Shown: positions 44,938-56,440 of the stretch, piece by piece
Layout: each line of letters starts with the position of its first letter
Numbering within the stretch: position 1 is the first letter of the stretch
Origin: Chaetoceros tenuissimus
Lineage: Eukaryota > Bacillariophyta > Thalassiosirophyceae > Chaetocerotales > Chaetocerotaceae
Assembly: GCA_021927905.1 (NCBI GenBank)
Contig: BLLK01000062.1
Span: 2,384,920-2,448,919 of the forward strand
Length of the DNA: 64,000 nt
Direction: 5' to 3'
Notes under the pieces: generated by a model
Told to the model about the DNA's origin: nothing
The model's database searches: none
The model's input: only the letters and a program-made list of their open reading frames with translations
Made by a program: the position numbers and the translations under genes

Positions 44938-45159
44938 CTATGGAAGATGTACATCCTCAAATACAATAGGATCCCCTTTTCTCTTAATACGAGCGATACA
45001 TAGCCTGACTTTACGAAATCTGTTGACAGAAGAAGATACTTTGGATACCTTTTCACCTATCGAAGCTACTTTTCCTAGGCTGCTAAAGCTGAATGCATCA
45101 GCTGTAGAGGCTACATAGGTTAGGGCGAAGACAACTAATGTCGAAGAGAAGAACTTCAT
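44938..45159 (-). CDS. Small signal-peptide protein (73 aa)
   Basis: MKFFSSTLVVFALTYVASTADA is a strong signal peptide, followed by AFSFSSLG, which resembles a plastid-type cleavage region. The mature part is short, Ser/Val/Lys-rich and basic (RFRKVRLCIARIKRKGD). No known domain. It could be a small secreted or plastid peptide; an unrecognised downstream exon is possible. Confidence 0.45.
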   Translation of the reverse strand: MKFFSSTLVVFALTYVASTADAFSFSSLGKVASIGEKVSKVSSSVNRFRKVRLCIARIKRKGDPIVFEDVHLP

Positions 45160-45449
45160 TTTACTCTTGAGGGGAATAGTATAATACGATGAATGGTCCT
45201 AATACTCGTGGAGAGTTTTGCACTATGATTACTTCCTACAGTAGTATTTGTGTTTGTGGCTTCTTGCTTTGGGCTTTTCACATGCCCGTCGACCGACAGA
45301 AAGATTTGCTTCAACATGGGAGAGTTTGTGTAAACAATCAATAGCTGAGCCCAGCGTAGATAGACATTGATTACCCGTACATATATGACAAGTATGCACA
45401 ATGAAATCAGACTAAATGAACGTAAGTAGACTCAACTCGACATTGGACG

Positions 45450-47372
45450 CTAAATTAGTAGTAGTATTACAATTGTAATAGTGTGGAAAGAAAATGCTAG
45501 AGATGCTTCTGCAGCTGACGTAGTTTGAATATCCGTATTTAGCGTCGGTAGAAGCGTTTCCTCATGGTCTGTTGGTGTATTTGAAAATGACGATGATGGA
45601 TTGCTTGATGCCGAAGGAATATTGGTTGTTTCAGGATTATTTACCGGTACTTGAACCGGAGTGCTGACAGGTGAATTCTTTGGATTTGAAGTGGGTCTTG
45701 CACTTGGAGTAATGATTGGAGAATCAGTTGGAGCTCTACTTTGAGTCATCTCTCTATCAAATGTACTATCTGATTCTAACATGGATGCATCATAGGAACT
45801 TCCACACGATGGGAGAAAGAAGTTTGGTCCACAGTAAAGAAACAAGTCTTGCTTAGGATAGTAGTAAACAAACGTCATGCACATTTCTTCAGACGATGCT
45901 AACCCAAACCTTGTTTCTTCGTAGCTCTCGTAATAACATGTAGTGTGGTACTGATCTCCTTTCTTCATTTTATAAGGCTTTTGCCGGACTGTACCTATTC
46001 CACTTTGCTTAAAGTCCCAATAATTCGTTTCAGCTTTGTTGATAACTATCCCGCCGCGTTCGACACTTGTAACCATGCGTTTTCCTTTCGCATGCATATG
46101 GTGACCTTCTGCAACTACATTTACTTCATTTACACCCAAAGAATTTTGGGTGCAAGACGATGGACAAGTAAAATCATGTCTTGATTTGCCATTTCCAATT
46201 TTGGTATCTTCTAAATTGACAAGTCCATCGCCCATGACAACCACCCCCAACTCATGCTCAACAGGTTTATTTGAGTAATAGATCTTGACTCCTGTTCCAT
46301 TGTCAATTTTGTTATTATCTCCATCAATATTATCAAAATGATATTCTAGGGACAACGACTTGTAGCTATCACTACCAACTTTCAGTCCAATATTTTCAGG
46401 GAACAAAAGATAATCATTCCCTGGTGTCCATCCGGAAAGAATTTGAGTACCCCATTGATTGCACGAAGTCGTGGAAGCATCCCCTTTCAGCAAGATATGA
46501 TGTGCATATTTGACTGTATTTGGATCAACCAAATATTCCAAGCCAATGATGTAAGTAGGCGATGACGAATCCGGAAAAAGTCCTAATTCAAGCAAATCAC
46601 TTCCACTGAAGCATACTTCGTGATAAGTGGTTTCATCTATCGGAATTCTGTAATTATTCAATTTCAAAATGACATGACCATCCGATCTTTCATTCATTTC
46701 TTTACGGAAAAGGGTCAAACCGTCCCCACCAGTAGATTCTGCACTTGAAAACAACTGCACAGAGCTCTTGACTACATTTTTACCATGGAAGCTTATTGTA
46801 CCTTCACCCCATGCTCCAATCACAATATGATCTCGCACAAAAACAGAAGAATCATCAATGAGAATATGGTCTTCGTTCCCATAATTTGTAAACAATGCTC
46901 TCTCTGCTTCGAAAATGATGAATCCATCTGATGTGATGATGTTATTGTTGAGTTTCCAATCTTGAATCATATCAGATTGTGGTTTTGCATATGCATCTCC
47001 AACATGAGCATCAACTAGCTGATTACTCATTGCTTCAAAGTACACAATGTCTGCACCCCTCATCCCTCCAGTCTCGGAAAAACCAAGTGCTACCCAACCC
47101 GTAGCCTGTGCAGCTACTCCAATGTATATTTTCGACGACTCCTTGTCCATTCTCCAGTGAAACGCCATTCCAACGCACGGATTAGATGCAGTTGGAATGT
47201 ATACATTGCCTTCATACTGATTGGGACTTAAAGATGATAACCATTGATGATATTCAGTTCCACCAGTGCTAGAGCTAGGATCAAGAGGGTTTTCTGTATC
47301 ACATGTTGCGAGAACAGCGACAACCAGTAGAAGCAAGGTAGCGGCACGAAGAAGAAAAGTGTACATCTTCAT
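45450..47372 (-). CDS. GPI-anchored DOMON / copper type II monooxygenase (DBH/MOXD-like)
   Basis: 640 aa. Signal peptide MKMYTFLLRAATLLLLVVAVLA. A DOMON domain follows (MAFHWRMDKESSKIYIGVAA, GWVALGFSETGGMRGADIVY). Then comes a two-domain copper hydroxylase of the dopamine beta-hydroxylase/MOXD family: a CuH site with His291-His292 in YAHHILL, a CuM site with His425 and His427 in EGHHMHAKG, and Met497 in SEEMCM. The His427-Met497 spacing is close to that of DBH. A Pro/Thr/Ser-rich stalk and a C-terminal hydrophobic tail (TITIVILLLI) predict a GPI anchor, so an extracellular surface enzyme. The substrate is unknown; catecholamine use should not be assumed. Confidence 0.85.
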   Translation of the reverse strand: MKMYTFLLRAATLLLLVVAVLATCDTENPLDPSSSTGGTEYHQWLSSLSPNQYEGNVYIPTASNPCVGMAFHWRMDKESSKIYIGVAAQATGWVALGFSETGGMRGADIVYFEAMSNQLVDAHVGDAYAKPQSDMIQDWKLNNNIITSDGFIIFEAERALFTNYGNEDHILIDDSSVFVRDHIVIGAWGEGTISFHGKNVVKSSVQLFSSAESTGGDGLTLFRKEMNERSDGHVILKLNNYRIPIDETTYHEVCFSGSDLLELGLFPDSSSPTYIIGLEYLVDPNTVKYAHHILLKGDASTTSCNQWGTQILSGWTPGNDYLLFPENIGLKVGSDSYKSLSLEYHFDNIDGDNNKIDNGTGVKIYYSNKPVEHELGVVVMGDGLVNLEDTKIGNGKSRHDFTCPSSCTQNSLGVNEVNVVAEGHHMHAKGKRMVTSVERGGIVINKAETNYWDFKQSGIGTVRQKPYKMKKGDQYHTTCYYESYEETRFGLASSEEMCMTFVYYYPKQDLFLYCGPNFFLPSCGSSYDASMLESDSTFDREMTQSRAPTDSPIITPSARPTSNPKNSPVSTPVQVPVNNPETTNIPSASSNPSSSFSNTPTDHEETLLPTLNTDIQTTSAAEASLAFSFHTITIVILLLI

Positions 47373-47814
47373 ATATAGCTGTGTATTTGTTTCTTCTCAG
47401 ACAGTAATTACCTCTAGGCAATAAATTTCGTTGATTGATGATGCAATGGAGGTAAGTGCAATTGCAATGGTACTTGCAACGTGCAACGTGCACTGCTGAG
47501 CTGCTGAGTGCTGAGCGCTGAGCACTTACTGAGTACTGCAATGAAAAATGAGACAAAAAAGTGAGTAAAGATAAAGTGGAGACAGTTTCGACGTTTCGAC
47601 GCCAGTCTAAAACCATTTTAGTCAAGGGTAGAAAATTGATTTCATTTTTTATCAACACCACTCTCAAACCGCCCACACTGTTTTCAAGCACCTATTCAAT
47701 ACGAAACGAAAGCTCCACACTCGCTTTCAGCAATCACACACAAAACCAAACACCTTTGAATCCGTATATTTTCGAAAAGTGTCGGACTTACCAGTAAAAC
47801 GAAAGAAACCGACT
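47373..47814. other. Divergent promoter region, 442 bp
   Basis: Between the copper monooxygenase (minus) and the 69-aa gene (plus). It holds GTGCAACGTGCAACGTGCACTG and GAGCTGCTGAGTGCTGAGCGCTGAG-type short repeats around 47480-47525. Confidence 0.45.
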
Positions 47815-48148
47815 ATGGATGTTGAAGACGCTCCAGAAGAACTCCTGCAAAAGTTTCACTCTTCTAGCTCCACACGCGGGGGTAGACCTACAAGAGGAGC
47901 CTTAAGCCGTCAATACGGTGCAAGGCCTAACCCGAGGAGACAAGATGGCGATCGCAATAAACTTCTTCATTCCAATTTTTTTGAGTGTAAGTGTTTGGTT
48001 AGTTTCCAGTAGCCTTGGCCAACAACAATCATTCGTGTTTTGAAAGATTGTGACTGGATCAGGGTACTTTGACTTTCACTTTTCTCACATTTGCAATCCT
48101 ACTTTCATAGCTCCAATTGACGACTTTGATCTTAGTGATCTGAAGTAG
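47815..48148 (+). CDS. Small spliced protein, 69 aa
   Basis: Exon 1 is 47815-47986 and exon 2 is 48111-48148; the 124-bp intron starts GTAAGTG and ends TTTCATAG, joining in phase 1 to give SNFFE-SPIDDFDLSDLK and stop. The product is hydrophilic: MDVEDAPEELLQKFHSSSS, an RGGRPTRGALSRQYGARP arginine-glycine stretch and an acidic tail. The frame extends upstream to a GTG at 47779 (SDLPVKRKKPT), so an upstream exon or non-canonical start is possible. No family recognised. The good splice sites and frame match are the main evidence. Confidence 0.5.
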
Positions 48149-49017
48149 TTTTATGAAATAGAAGTATGTTTTACTGCGAGAATCTAGGGTTTGAATGACA
48201 AGGATTCAAGATAGATATCCGAATATCCGCGGCAATCAATGAATCAGCGTTTTCTGACAAAAAGATGTTGTTGGATTGAATCAGGAGATACATTGAATCC
48301 TTTAGCATATGAATGATATGGTGAATTCTTTATTTTATCTTTGGACAGTGGTTATATTGAACCATCATTTTTCGTAGTTCTATACTGATAAACTAATGTA
48401 CACAATGTAGAAATAGATTGAAGAAGATGCGGCTACACGGTGGTATCATTCGACGAAATGGTGAATAGATATATTATTATTTAGACGTTTTGATCCAAAT
48501 TCAATTCATTTCTTTCTCCTTCACAAAAATCTGAATGAAAGCAAAAGTTGTAGTTTCACTTGAAAACGAGTAAGCAATGCTAACAATGCATGCCAAAAAT
48601 TTAAAGTTCATACATAGTATCTTTGCTATCACTTGCATACATGTTTTATTTGAAGTGTATGCAAGTGAATACAGTCAAACAATTCTTATTTCAATTTCCC
48701 ATTTTATATAAAAAATTATTATAGTTTTAGGGGGGGATTGTTGATGGGACTCCAAGTGAAAGAAAAATCTTCATACTAAATTAACTCATTCATTCCAAGT
48801 TCATTCTTATTTGAACCTCTTTGAAAACGACGACAAAAGGTAGCAACACTATTATGCTGGGTATCTCCCACAGCACAAGCAACGACTCCTTCCACTACTC
48901 GTCTCTCCGTCACGTTGAAAAGTAAAGTCTATCCTCGAAAGCTTAGTTTCACTTTTTGTCAGTCAGAGAAGCAAAACATTTCTCCCATTGTTTGATTGAA
49001 TCAATTGTATTGGAAAA
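48149..49017. other. Intergenic, 869 bp, with a 13-bp stem hairpin
   Basis: No coding evidence. A perfect inverted repeat, 48629-48641 with 48656-48668, has a 14-nt loop. A seven-G run sits near 48732. Confidence 0.45.
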
Positions 49018-50825
49018 ATGAGAAAGGTCAAGGCAAGTCGTCGGAAAACGCAAGCAATGAATGCTCCACAAGAGTCAGCCACACCTGGAGTCAATCAGCG
49101 TGTAAATGCTGAACAGCATCCCCATCCTAATGCAAAGATGGAAAAGGGCAATTCATCCAATAGAGATGCTGTATTATCAGATAGGAATTATAGATTAGCA
49201 AAAGAATTGTAAGTACTAGTACATCGATAGGAGCTACAGAGTCCTTTTCACGATCTGTGGTCTTGCAGCATCTCCTGATGATTAGAACGTGACTAATATG
49301 AACTGATATCTCACCGTATTCTATTTGCTTTTCCATCAGGAATGACTTACGAGAGAAGCATAGGGAAGAAACCAAGAAAAGTAGACAAATGAATTCTCAA
49401 TTGGTAAGTCTAGAACAAATGATACAACCTACCTTGCACACTCCCTGGACTAAAATGCTCACCGTTCAACCTCTTCAATTTCAGATGGAGATATCTTCAC
49501 GCTACCGAACAGCAATGAATGAAATAGACGCACTGAAAAAGGAGCTCGCAATTCACAAAAAGTTTTCGGTTGAATCATTATCATCACCAATACAATATAG
49601 TAATACAACATCAGACGAATATCGTATCTCATCGAACTCTAAATCGAGGATTGTCACTGGTTCATCGCCAAGTAGTGATTCTTTTGACATCAAGAGTGAT
49701 TCAAGGAAACCGAAGAACTTACCACAAGATAGTTCCTCTCCAGCTGTAATTTCAGTTGCGTCGAGTATGAGTAGATTGGCAGAGTCGAGAAGACAGACAG
49801 CTGGTTTATTGGCCGAGAATCGTGGACAATCCACGGATACTACCAAAACGTCTACAACGACAAGAGCTACATCTCCTTCTATGGTGCCGAATCCAGTTAC
49901 TCCTGATAGTGATGAAGAGTCGCCTATCTCGACGAGGTCTGTATCTTCTGATTCCGCGTTTGGTGAGCTTCACAGTGAGGACTTTTTCCAACATACTTAT
50001 AAGACTACTCTTGCTGCCACCCCAGAGAAGGAGAATGTAGATGTCGAGTCTATGAATCAACAATTTGAAAACTTTGGTGTCTCATCTGGAAGTTCCGAGA
50101 AGAAAATTGACGATGAAAAGAATTCCAATAGTTTTGACGCATTTGAGGCATCTTTCAACACTGAATTTCCAACCTCCTTTTCTGAAAGTGTTTCACCAGC
50201 CAAGAAGTCCAAGTTTGCAGACAGTGATTTTTCTGACTCCTTTTTTATGGATCCATCCATGAATAGCACGGATACAAATAGGAGGTCATCACATAGTAGC
50301 AACAGGCTTGACATGGTACCTGATGATGAAATGGATGCACCAATGGACGAAGCACAATCTCTATTTCCAACATCCGCCTTTGTTTTTGATGAAAACAAGT
50401 CCCAAAACCAAAATGCTAATGTGAATGATAGCGTCGAAAGTATACCAATGGATGAAGCTAATGATACGGATGAACACAGTCCGTCAATGGTACTCAAAGT
50501 ATTGCAGCAAAGAAAGGCTAGACATAGCATGAGTCCAACAAACGAAAGCGGCTCTACACCTTCCTCAAACAAAAGTAGGACAAGTCAATTCATCACTGAA
50601 GAAATCAAGAAACTTGATGCTATTGCAAATGGGTCGACCCCTACTTCGTCAAGAGAGAGACGACGAAATGTGAAACAGCCGATATCGTATGCAGAGCCAT
50701 CACTTTCTAGCAAACTACGTAGAGGTGACGTATTTTTTCCAAAGAAAAATGCGGAAGACAATACTCTGAAAGATCGCCAGACAAACAAAAACACGCCGCG
50801 TACCGAGTTACATGCATATGAGTAA
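49018..50825 (+). CDS. Coiled-coil, Ser-rich hypothetical protein (3 exons)
   Basis: Exons 49018-49208, 49340-49403 and 49485-50825. Intron 1 (GTAAGT...CCATCAG) joins in phase 2 (AKEL-NDLREK); intron 2 (81 bp, GTAAGTC...TTTCAG) joins in phase 0 (NSQL-MEISSR). Intron 2 is itself open in frame, so it could be missed. The product is about 531 aa. Exons 1-3 form a helical coiled coil (NYRLAKELNDLREKHREE, YRTAMNEIDALKKELA). The rest is Ser/Asp-rich and disordered, with acidic-aromatic patches (FDAFEASFNTEFPTSF, SDFSDSFF) that resemble short interaction motifs. No enzyme domain. Function unknown. Confidence 0.6.
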
Positions 50826-50963
50826 ATTAGCGAATAATGCAAAATACGCATAATAATCGCAAAGTAATGTTGGATATTACTATTGCCTTCAACGCGTATG
50901 TTATGATTTTGATATATATAATATAAGATATGAACCCTTTGCGATTTACTTCTTTTTAAAACT

Positions 50964-52247
50964 TTACTTTTTGTTCTTTTTTCGTTTCCCTCCTTCTTCA
51001 ATCTCCGGAGTTGCAGCACTACTATTCATCTGTCCTTGAAAGAGGAGTCTTGGTAGGTAAGACGCCGCTCTTCCGTCTCTTGCACCATCTACAAGATTAT
51101 AGCATAATAAAGAGGCTCTTGCAAAGTTGCCATTGTAGTGGAGTCCCTTCTCTTCTGTAACCTTCTTTGGTTCCTTGACAGTGGTATCAAGCCACGAGGT
51201 CAGCCTTTGAACCATTTCTTCACTGGAACGACCTGGGCCACCAATCAAACGTGCACCACATGCTTCTTGCAATAAGTCATAACTCAAGGAATTCAAGTCA
51301 ATATCTTGCGCAACCAAGAAGTTATCTGCATTTTCAATCTGCTTCAAGCTATTCAATACCTTTCCTTTTACAATAAATGTTGGAATCAAGGAGTTGAATG
51401 ATGGCGCCTCAAGGGCTCTTCCAAGACCCTTAATTACAGCCTTTGGCATAGTTCCAAGACTTTCTACCTGCTTGTTTGGTTTCTCTGCTGAGTAAATTTC
51501 ATCATTCAACACCTTGAAAACCAAATTTGCCCCTTCGCTTCCATAAGCATTATTTGCAAGTAGAATTCCACCAATGTCGTGTCCCAACTTATCCATTCTT
51601 TCCATCATTTTCTTTGTTCTTCCCTTTCCAAATGGATTAATGTTAGACATCATGGGAGGGATTCTAGCAGCCTTTTCAAGATCAAGCAAAGTTGAAATCA
51701 CAGCATGTGTTCTTTCTCTAGAAATTTCACTCCATTTCGAATGAGGCATACCCATCTTATTCATTGGCATAGAAAAAGGAGATGGTAACATTTCTGGAAA
51801 GAACATGAATGCATAAGGCACGAAATTAGGTGCGAAAAACATCATGAAAACAATATTCGCCAATTTGCCTCTGTCATCTTTCCCCTTTACCAAAAAGTCA
51901 AATTCTTCATATGAGATTCCTCCTGCAGAGACGCGATATTTCATAGCTGCCTTCTGTTCACTTTCTGGAAGATTTGCAGCTGCCAATTGTAAGTATTCCT
52001 TTTGTTTCGCTCTAATTTCATTACACCTCTTGTGGTTTGAATATAGTTGTACAGAACCATCCTTCATTCTCACAAAAGAGTCTTTAACGTATCCTGCTAG
52101 TTGAATGACTGGATTTCCCTTACTTTCAGCTACAACTGGTTCTATTGAAGGTGGAGGTTGTACAGATGGTGTCGCAACACTCGCACTCCCTTCAGCGAAA
52201 GGAGTTGTGAGCAGTACAATTGAACATACAGCAGATAAGACTTTCAT
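50964..52247 (-). CDS. LETM1-like domain protein
   Basis: 427 aa. LETM1/Mdm38 proteins are inner-membrane factors in mitochondrial K+/H+ or Ca2+ exchange and ribosome binding. A signal-like N-terminus (VLSAVCSIVLLTTPFAEG) is followed by a hydrophobic block typical of the family (FLVKGKDDRGKLANIVFMMFF, APNFVPYAFMFFPEMLPSPF). A C-terminal ribosome-binding-like stretch (LSYDLLQEACGARLIGG, MVQRLTSWLD) matches the LETM1 pattern of a helical domain ending in WLD. The N-terminus suggests secretory or plastid entry, unlike classical mitochondrial LETM1. The C-terminus is basic (GGKRKKNKK). Gene tail abuts the coiled-coil gene, 138 bp apart. Confidence 0.65.
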   Translation of the reverse strand: MKVLSAVCSIVLLTTPFAEGSASVATPSVQPPPSIEPVVAESKGNPVIQLAGYVKDSFVRMKDGSVQLYSNHKRCNEIRAKQKEYLQLAAANLPESEQKAAMKYRVSAGGISYEEFDFLVKGKDDRGKLANIVFMMFFAPNFVPYAFMFFPEMLPSPFSMPMNKMGMPHSKWSEISRERTHAVISTLLDLEKAARIPPMMSNINPFGKGRTKKMMERMDKLGHDIGGILLANNAYGSEGANLVFKVLNDEIYSAEKPNKQVESLGTMPKAVIKGLGRALEAPSFNSLIPTFIVKGKVLNSLKQIENADNFLVAQDIDLNSLSYDLLQEACGARLIGGPGRSSEEMVQRLTSWLDTTVKEPKKVTEEKGLHYNGNFARASLLCYNLVDGARDGRAASYLPRLLFQGQMNSSAATPEIEEGGKRKKNKK

Positions 52248-52961
52248 GACTGAAACTATGGAGATATTTCTTTTTCAAGGTACTTTAGTTGCTACTGTTA
52301 GACAAATCAAATAAACCAGAAAGTGGAATGTTTTTGCGTACAGTATCTGCGTATCTTTTTGACGGAGATGATGTATTGGATGTTCAATGTTCAATACAAA
52401 AAATTGCAAGAGATGAACGGTTGACAACAGTTTCATGTTTACCATAACCGTCGGAGAATCTTCAAATGACGTTGCAAGGCAAAAAAGAAACGGAAGGAAA
52501 GGGATGAGTGTGTAACCACCACAAATACATATCCCAAGCCGTAATGGATATAGGTCGGCAAAATATGGGATAGAGCTCCTTTCCACCGCCACCAATCAAG
52601 TATTGTAGTTACTCAGCACTCAGCTCATCAAAACCATCCATCAATTTGACACTGAAGAGTTTGTGGAATATTCGTAATACAAACGTGTAATACATTTTTG
52701 CAAAGTGTACTTGATCCATAGTAGTGATCAGTTACTGCAAAAATATAGGATCTGTAGTTTATATATTTGCTTGGAAAGCATCTTCAAAAGGTTCAGCATA
52801 AGCTCGGAAGATCAGGATACAACGCCTTTTTCCAAGAACTTGTATCAATACTCGTTTCGAAGCACATGAAAATGAAAACAAAGCCATCATTCTCAAATAA
52901 TTCAATCAATCAAAACACGCTAAAAAGAGATCAATATTTACACAATCAAAACAGAGCTAAA
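52248..52961. other. Divergent promoter region, 714 bp
   Basis: Between the LETM1-like gene (minus) and the HA-repeat gene (plus). Open frames (52275-52595 minus, 52767 onward plus) look like shadows or 5' leader. No other signal. Confidence 0.4.
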
Positions 52962-55900
52962 ATGGTACACATATGTCAATCTATGTTGGTGATTGCAGCC
53001 CTTGCATGTTCTACTTTGTCAGTTGATGCTTTCTCAACAAGTCGGCAATTTGCAAACCAGAATAGAATTCAATCAAGGGAGAGTCCTATGACACAAAATC
53101 ACGCATTCATTATACATCAAAATAGAAAAAGTACATCGACGTCTTTATTTGCTACAAAAAAGGAAGCTCAGCCTAGAAAAAAAAGATCTGGATCAGATGA
53201 AGATGAGTGGAATGCTTTACTGGCATCATTTCAAATGTACAAAGCTGCATATGGTGACCTTAAGGTACCATCTCGATTTGTTGTTCCATCTATGCCACCT
53301 TGGCCAGGTTAGTTTCACTACTTATTCTTTCATTTTGTTCTAATGATTGATGATGTAATAATGTACTCACATCTTTCTTAAACAGAGTCTGGATGGGGTC
53401 TAAAGCTCGGACAAAGAGTAGCCGCTATCAGATCTACAGGCAAATTTGTAGATGGTGATGATGAAAGACGTAAAGTTCTCGATGACATGGGATTTCTATG
53501 GAGACTTCGTGCACCATCACCAGATAAGAATATGGATGTGAGCTTTGATCAAATCTATGATGCTCTCGTTACCTATCGTTCAGAGGTTCAGCCTGAAGGT
53601 ACTCTGAGCGTTCCAGCCAACTTCATCGTGCCAAACTACGATCCTTGGCCAGAGGCCACTCGTGGCATGCCACTAGGAAAGAAAATCCCATCAGTTAGGT
53701 CTAAGACTTACCTGAAAGCTAATCCAGGAGCCACCGAAAAATTAAAGAAAATTGGATTCGAATTTGATGGCAAGGTTGCAGCTAATGACGCTCGTTTCAT
53801 GAATGTTTACAATGCACTTGTTCGTTACAAGGAGCTGAATGGGGACCTACTAGTCCCTCAACCATTTATTGTACCAGAAGGAAGCAAGGAGTGGGATGAA
53901 GATTTCTGGGGACTTAGACTTGGAGCCCGTGTAAATGCTATCCGTAGTCAGGGAACCTTTGTAAAAACTAACCCTGAAAGGAGGGAACAACTTGATGAGC
54001 TTGGATTTGAATGGGAATTGCCAGCTGCAGGTAAGAAGAGAGGTCGTAAAAAGAAGGTGGAAAACGAGGCCCTTTCAGGACCAGCTCCTCCTGGTTTATT
54101 GGACGATGAATCTGTGGAAGTCGAAATCAAGGAAGAGCCTGAGGCAGCATCAACTGCTGATCCTGGTCTTTCCGCTGCATTTGATGACATCTTCAAGGCT
54201 AATGAGGGATCTGATACTCCTACATGGGGATTCGAAGACGAGGAAGCCGAACAAAAGGCTCAATTACAACAACAGGCTGCAGAAGAAGAGTTTAAGCCAC
54301 CAAAGAACTTGAATGTTACCTTAGAAGAAGCTGCGAAGAGAGCAATAGATGTTGGGGTTATTGAATCACTAGGGTAAGTCTACATACAAAAATTATATAT
54401 GCAAATAGGTGAACTTCCTCTCATCTATTTTCTTCTGTTCTCTGCAGACAAGGCAAACGTGTAACCAAGGGATCAATCAAAAAGAGCATCCCATGGTTCA
54501 ACGATGATTTTGGTGAGGATTTTGTATTCGAAGACGTTGTAGAGGCGCTCACATTTTACAAGGACACATTTGGATCATTTGATGGACTTGACGCAGAATT
54601 TGTAGTTCCAGAGCCATCATTTGGAGGTGAATTTGATGTTAGTGCATCTGCTGACGCTGCAGCAGCAATTGCTAAAGCAGAAAGCATGGGCGAAGATAGT
54701 GATGCTCTCATTGCTGCAGAAATTGAGCGAATGGAGCTTGAAATGCAAGGAGAATTGGGCGATTCATCTGATTCTGAAGATACAAAATGGCCAGAGCACC
54801 TTGCAGGGATGAAACTCGGAAGCATCACCGAGCGTATTCGTGACGGAAGTCTTGAAGTGAAACATCTTCCAGAGAGAAAGAAGATGCTTGATTCAATAGA
54901 TTTCGACTGGGGAGACGAGAGAAGTTTCCTTGATATTCCTTTTGAGAAGACAATGTGTGCAATGTTTGCTTATTTCCTTGTTCGTGGAGATTTGTTCGTG
55001 TATGAAGACTTTGTTATGCCTGGAGACAAGCCATGGCCTGCAGCCCTTGCAGGTTTTGAACTAGGGAAAGCAGTGAAGAGAATCAGAGAATTACAGAATT
55101 TCTTTGAGGCATATCATCCAGAGAAGGTCAAACTTCTTCGACGAGTAGAATTTGTTTGGTTCCCAGAATTAGCTCTTCCACTTAATCCTGAAGAGGGTCC
55201 AGAATCATGGGAAGATACATATGTTGAGGGTATGGGTCATCCATTCTATCAACTTAATGAGCCTTCTGTTGGAACTATTGAGAGGTTAGTTGCAGCAGGA
55301 CCAAATGGAAATGAAGATCTTACAAGTAGTTACTACGACTACAATGAGGTCTCAGAATTCTGGGAGAGAGGTGATGTAACATCTGTTGGAAAAGAAAGTG
55401 AGAGGCCTGGATGGAAGCCAGCAGAATGGCTTTGGTTCAATGGATTCGAGCAATTATCATCTGAGCACGAACAACGGTATGGGACTAGTGCAGGTCTTAA
55501 GATGATCCGCCTCATCAATTCATTCCAAGATGGAGAAATATCAGAGGATGAATTCGACAAACAGGCTCAAGCAGCTATTTTACTGTGGGAAGAAGAGCAA
55601 CTGAGAGAGGAAGCTGTATCTGCAGGTTTTGACGTAACTCGTACAGATGATATGGCAGCAATCATTGACAAAATTAAGAATGACCCAGAATGTCAAGCAA
55701 TCGACGAAGATCCGGAATACAAGCAAATGATCGAGGCAGAAATAGATGCTGAACAAGCTAGAACAGCTATGATCCAAAAGATAGAAATGGAAGAAATGGA
55801 AATCGAACCTCAGGTCGAAGAAGAATCTCTAGAAGACGATGAGGATGAATACGAATATGAATACGAGTATGAGGATGATGAAGAAGCCGAAGTAGAAGTC

Positions 55901-56011
55901 GACGAAGAAGAAGATGATGTCGAATTTGAAGACGATGACGACGACGAAGATTTCGTCGAAGAAGAGGAAGCTGATGATGATGATGACTTTGGCATAGAAG
56001 AGGATTTATAA
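52962..56011 (+). CDS. Plastid-targeted helicase-associated-domain repeat protein (3 exons)
   Basis: Exons 52962-53307, 53386-54373 and 54448-56011; both introns (78 and 74 bp) keep frame, giving about 965 aa. The start MVHICQSMLVIAALACSTLS leads to VDAFSTS, a plastid-type presequence. The body has five units resembling the HA (PF03457) domain seen next to bacterial helicases and in diatom proteins: each has F/Y-x-x-x-x-G-x-L-x-VPxxFVVP ... WP-x-x-x-x-G-x-xLGxxVxxIRS...F and ends with a L-D-x-x-G-F-x-W line. No helicase domain is present. A 70-residue acidic tail (runs of Asp/Glu with EYEYEYE) closes the protein. Nucleic-acid binding in the plastid is inferred. Confidence 0.7.
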
Positions 56012-56440
56012 AAACAAAAAGTGTTACCTTTATGAAATGTTCATTTTAGTATATTTAGCAATACATATTTTACTCTAACTTATCTACAAGTTAATAATAC
56101 TGAAAAGATATTTTCTTCATGACTGCTGTTCTACTCTTATTTCTCAAGTTATTACAAACTCTCTGGGGTAATACGTACATTCATCATGTACAATACCGTA
56201 CACAGTTGACTATTGTCTCTCTACGACATTTTAGAAACCTTTTCGCGCCAAATATAAAAACCGCCAAAAAACTTCTGTTGCACAGCCGACAGCCTCTCGC
56301 CTCTGCTCCTTTGTAGGCGAAAGTAGTAGTACTAATAAATAGCACTTCATAGTTCACTGTTTTGACTAGTTCGATAATTACATCTTTCTCTTGGTAAGAG
56401 TAGCCAATCTTGCACATTTATTTCTAAATTCTTATTTAAA
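56012..56440. other. Intergenic, 429 bp
   Basis: 3' end of the HA gene and promoter of ataxin-2. A TAATACGTACATTC site occurs near 56168. Nothing else seen. Confidence 0.4.

Noticed and set aside
55810-55995. Minus-strand Ser-rich frame
   Set aside because: It is the antisense of the Asp/Glu codon run of the HA-repeat protein.
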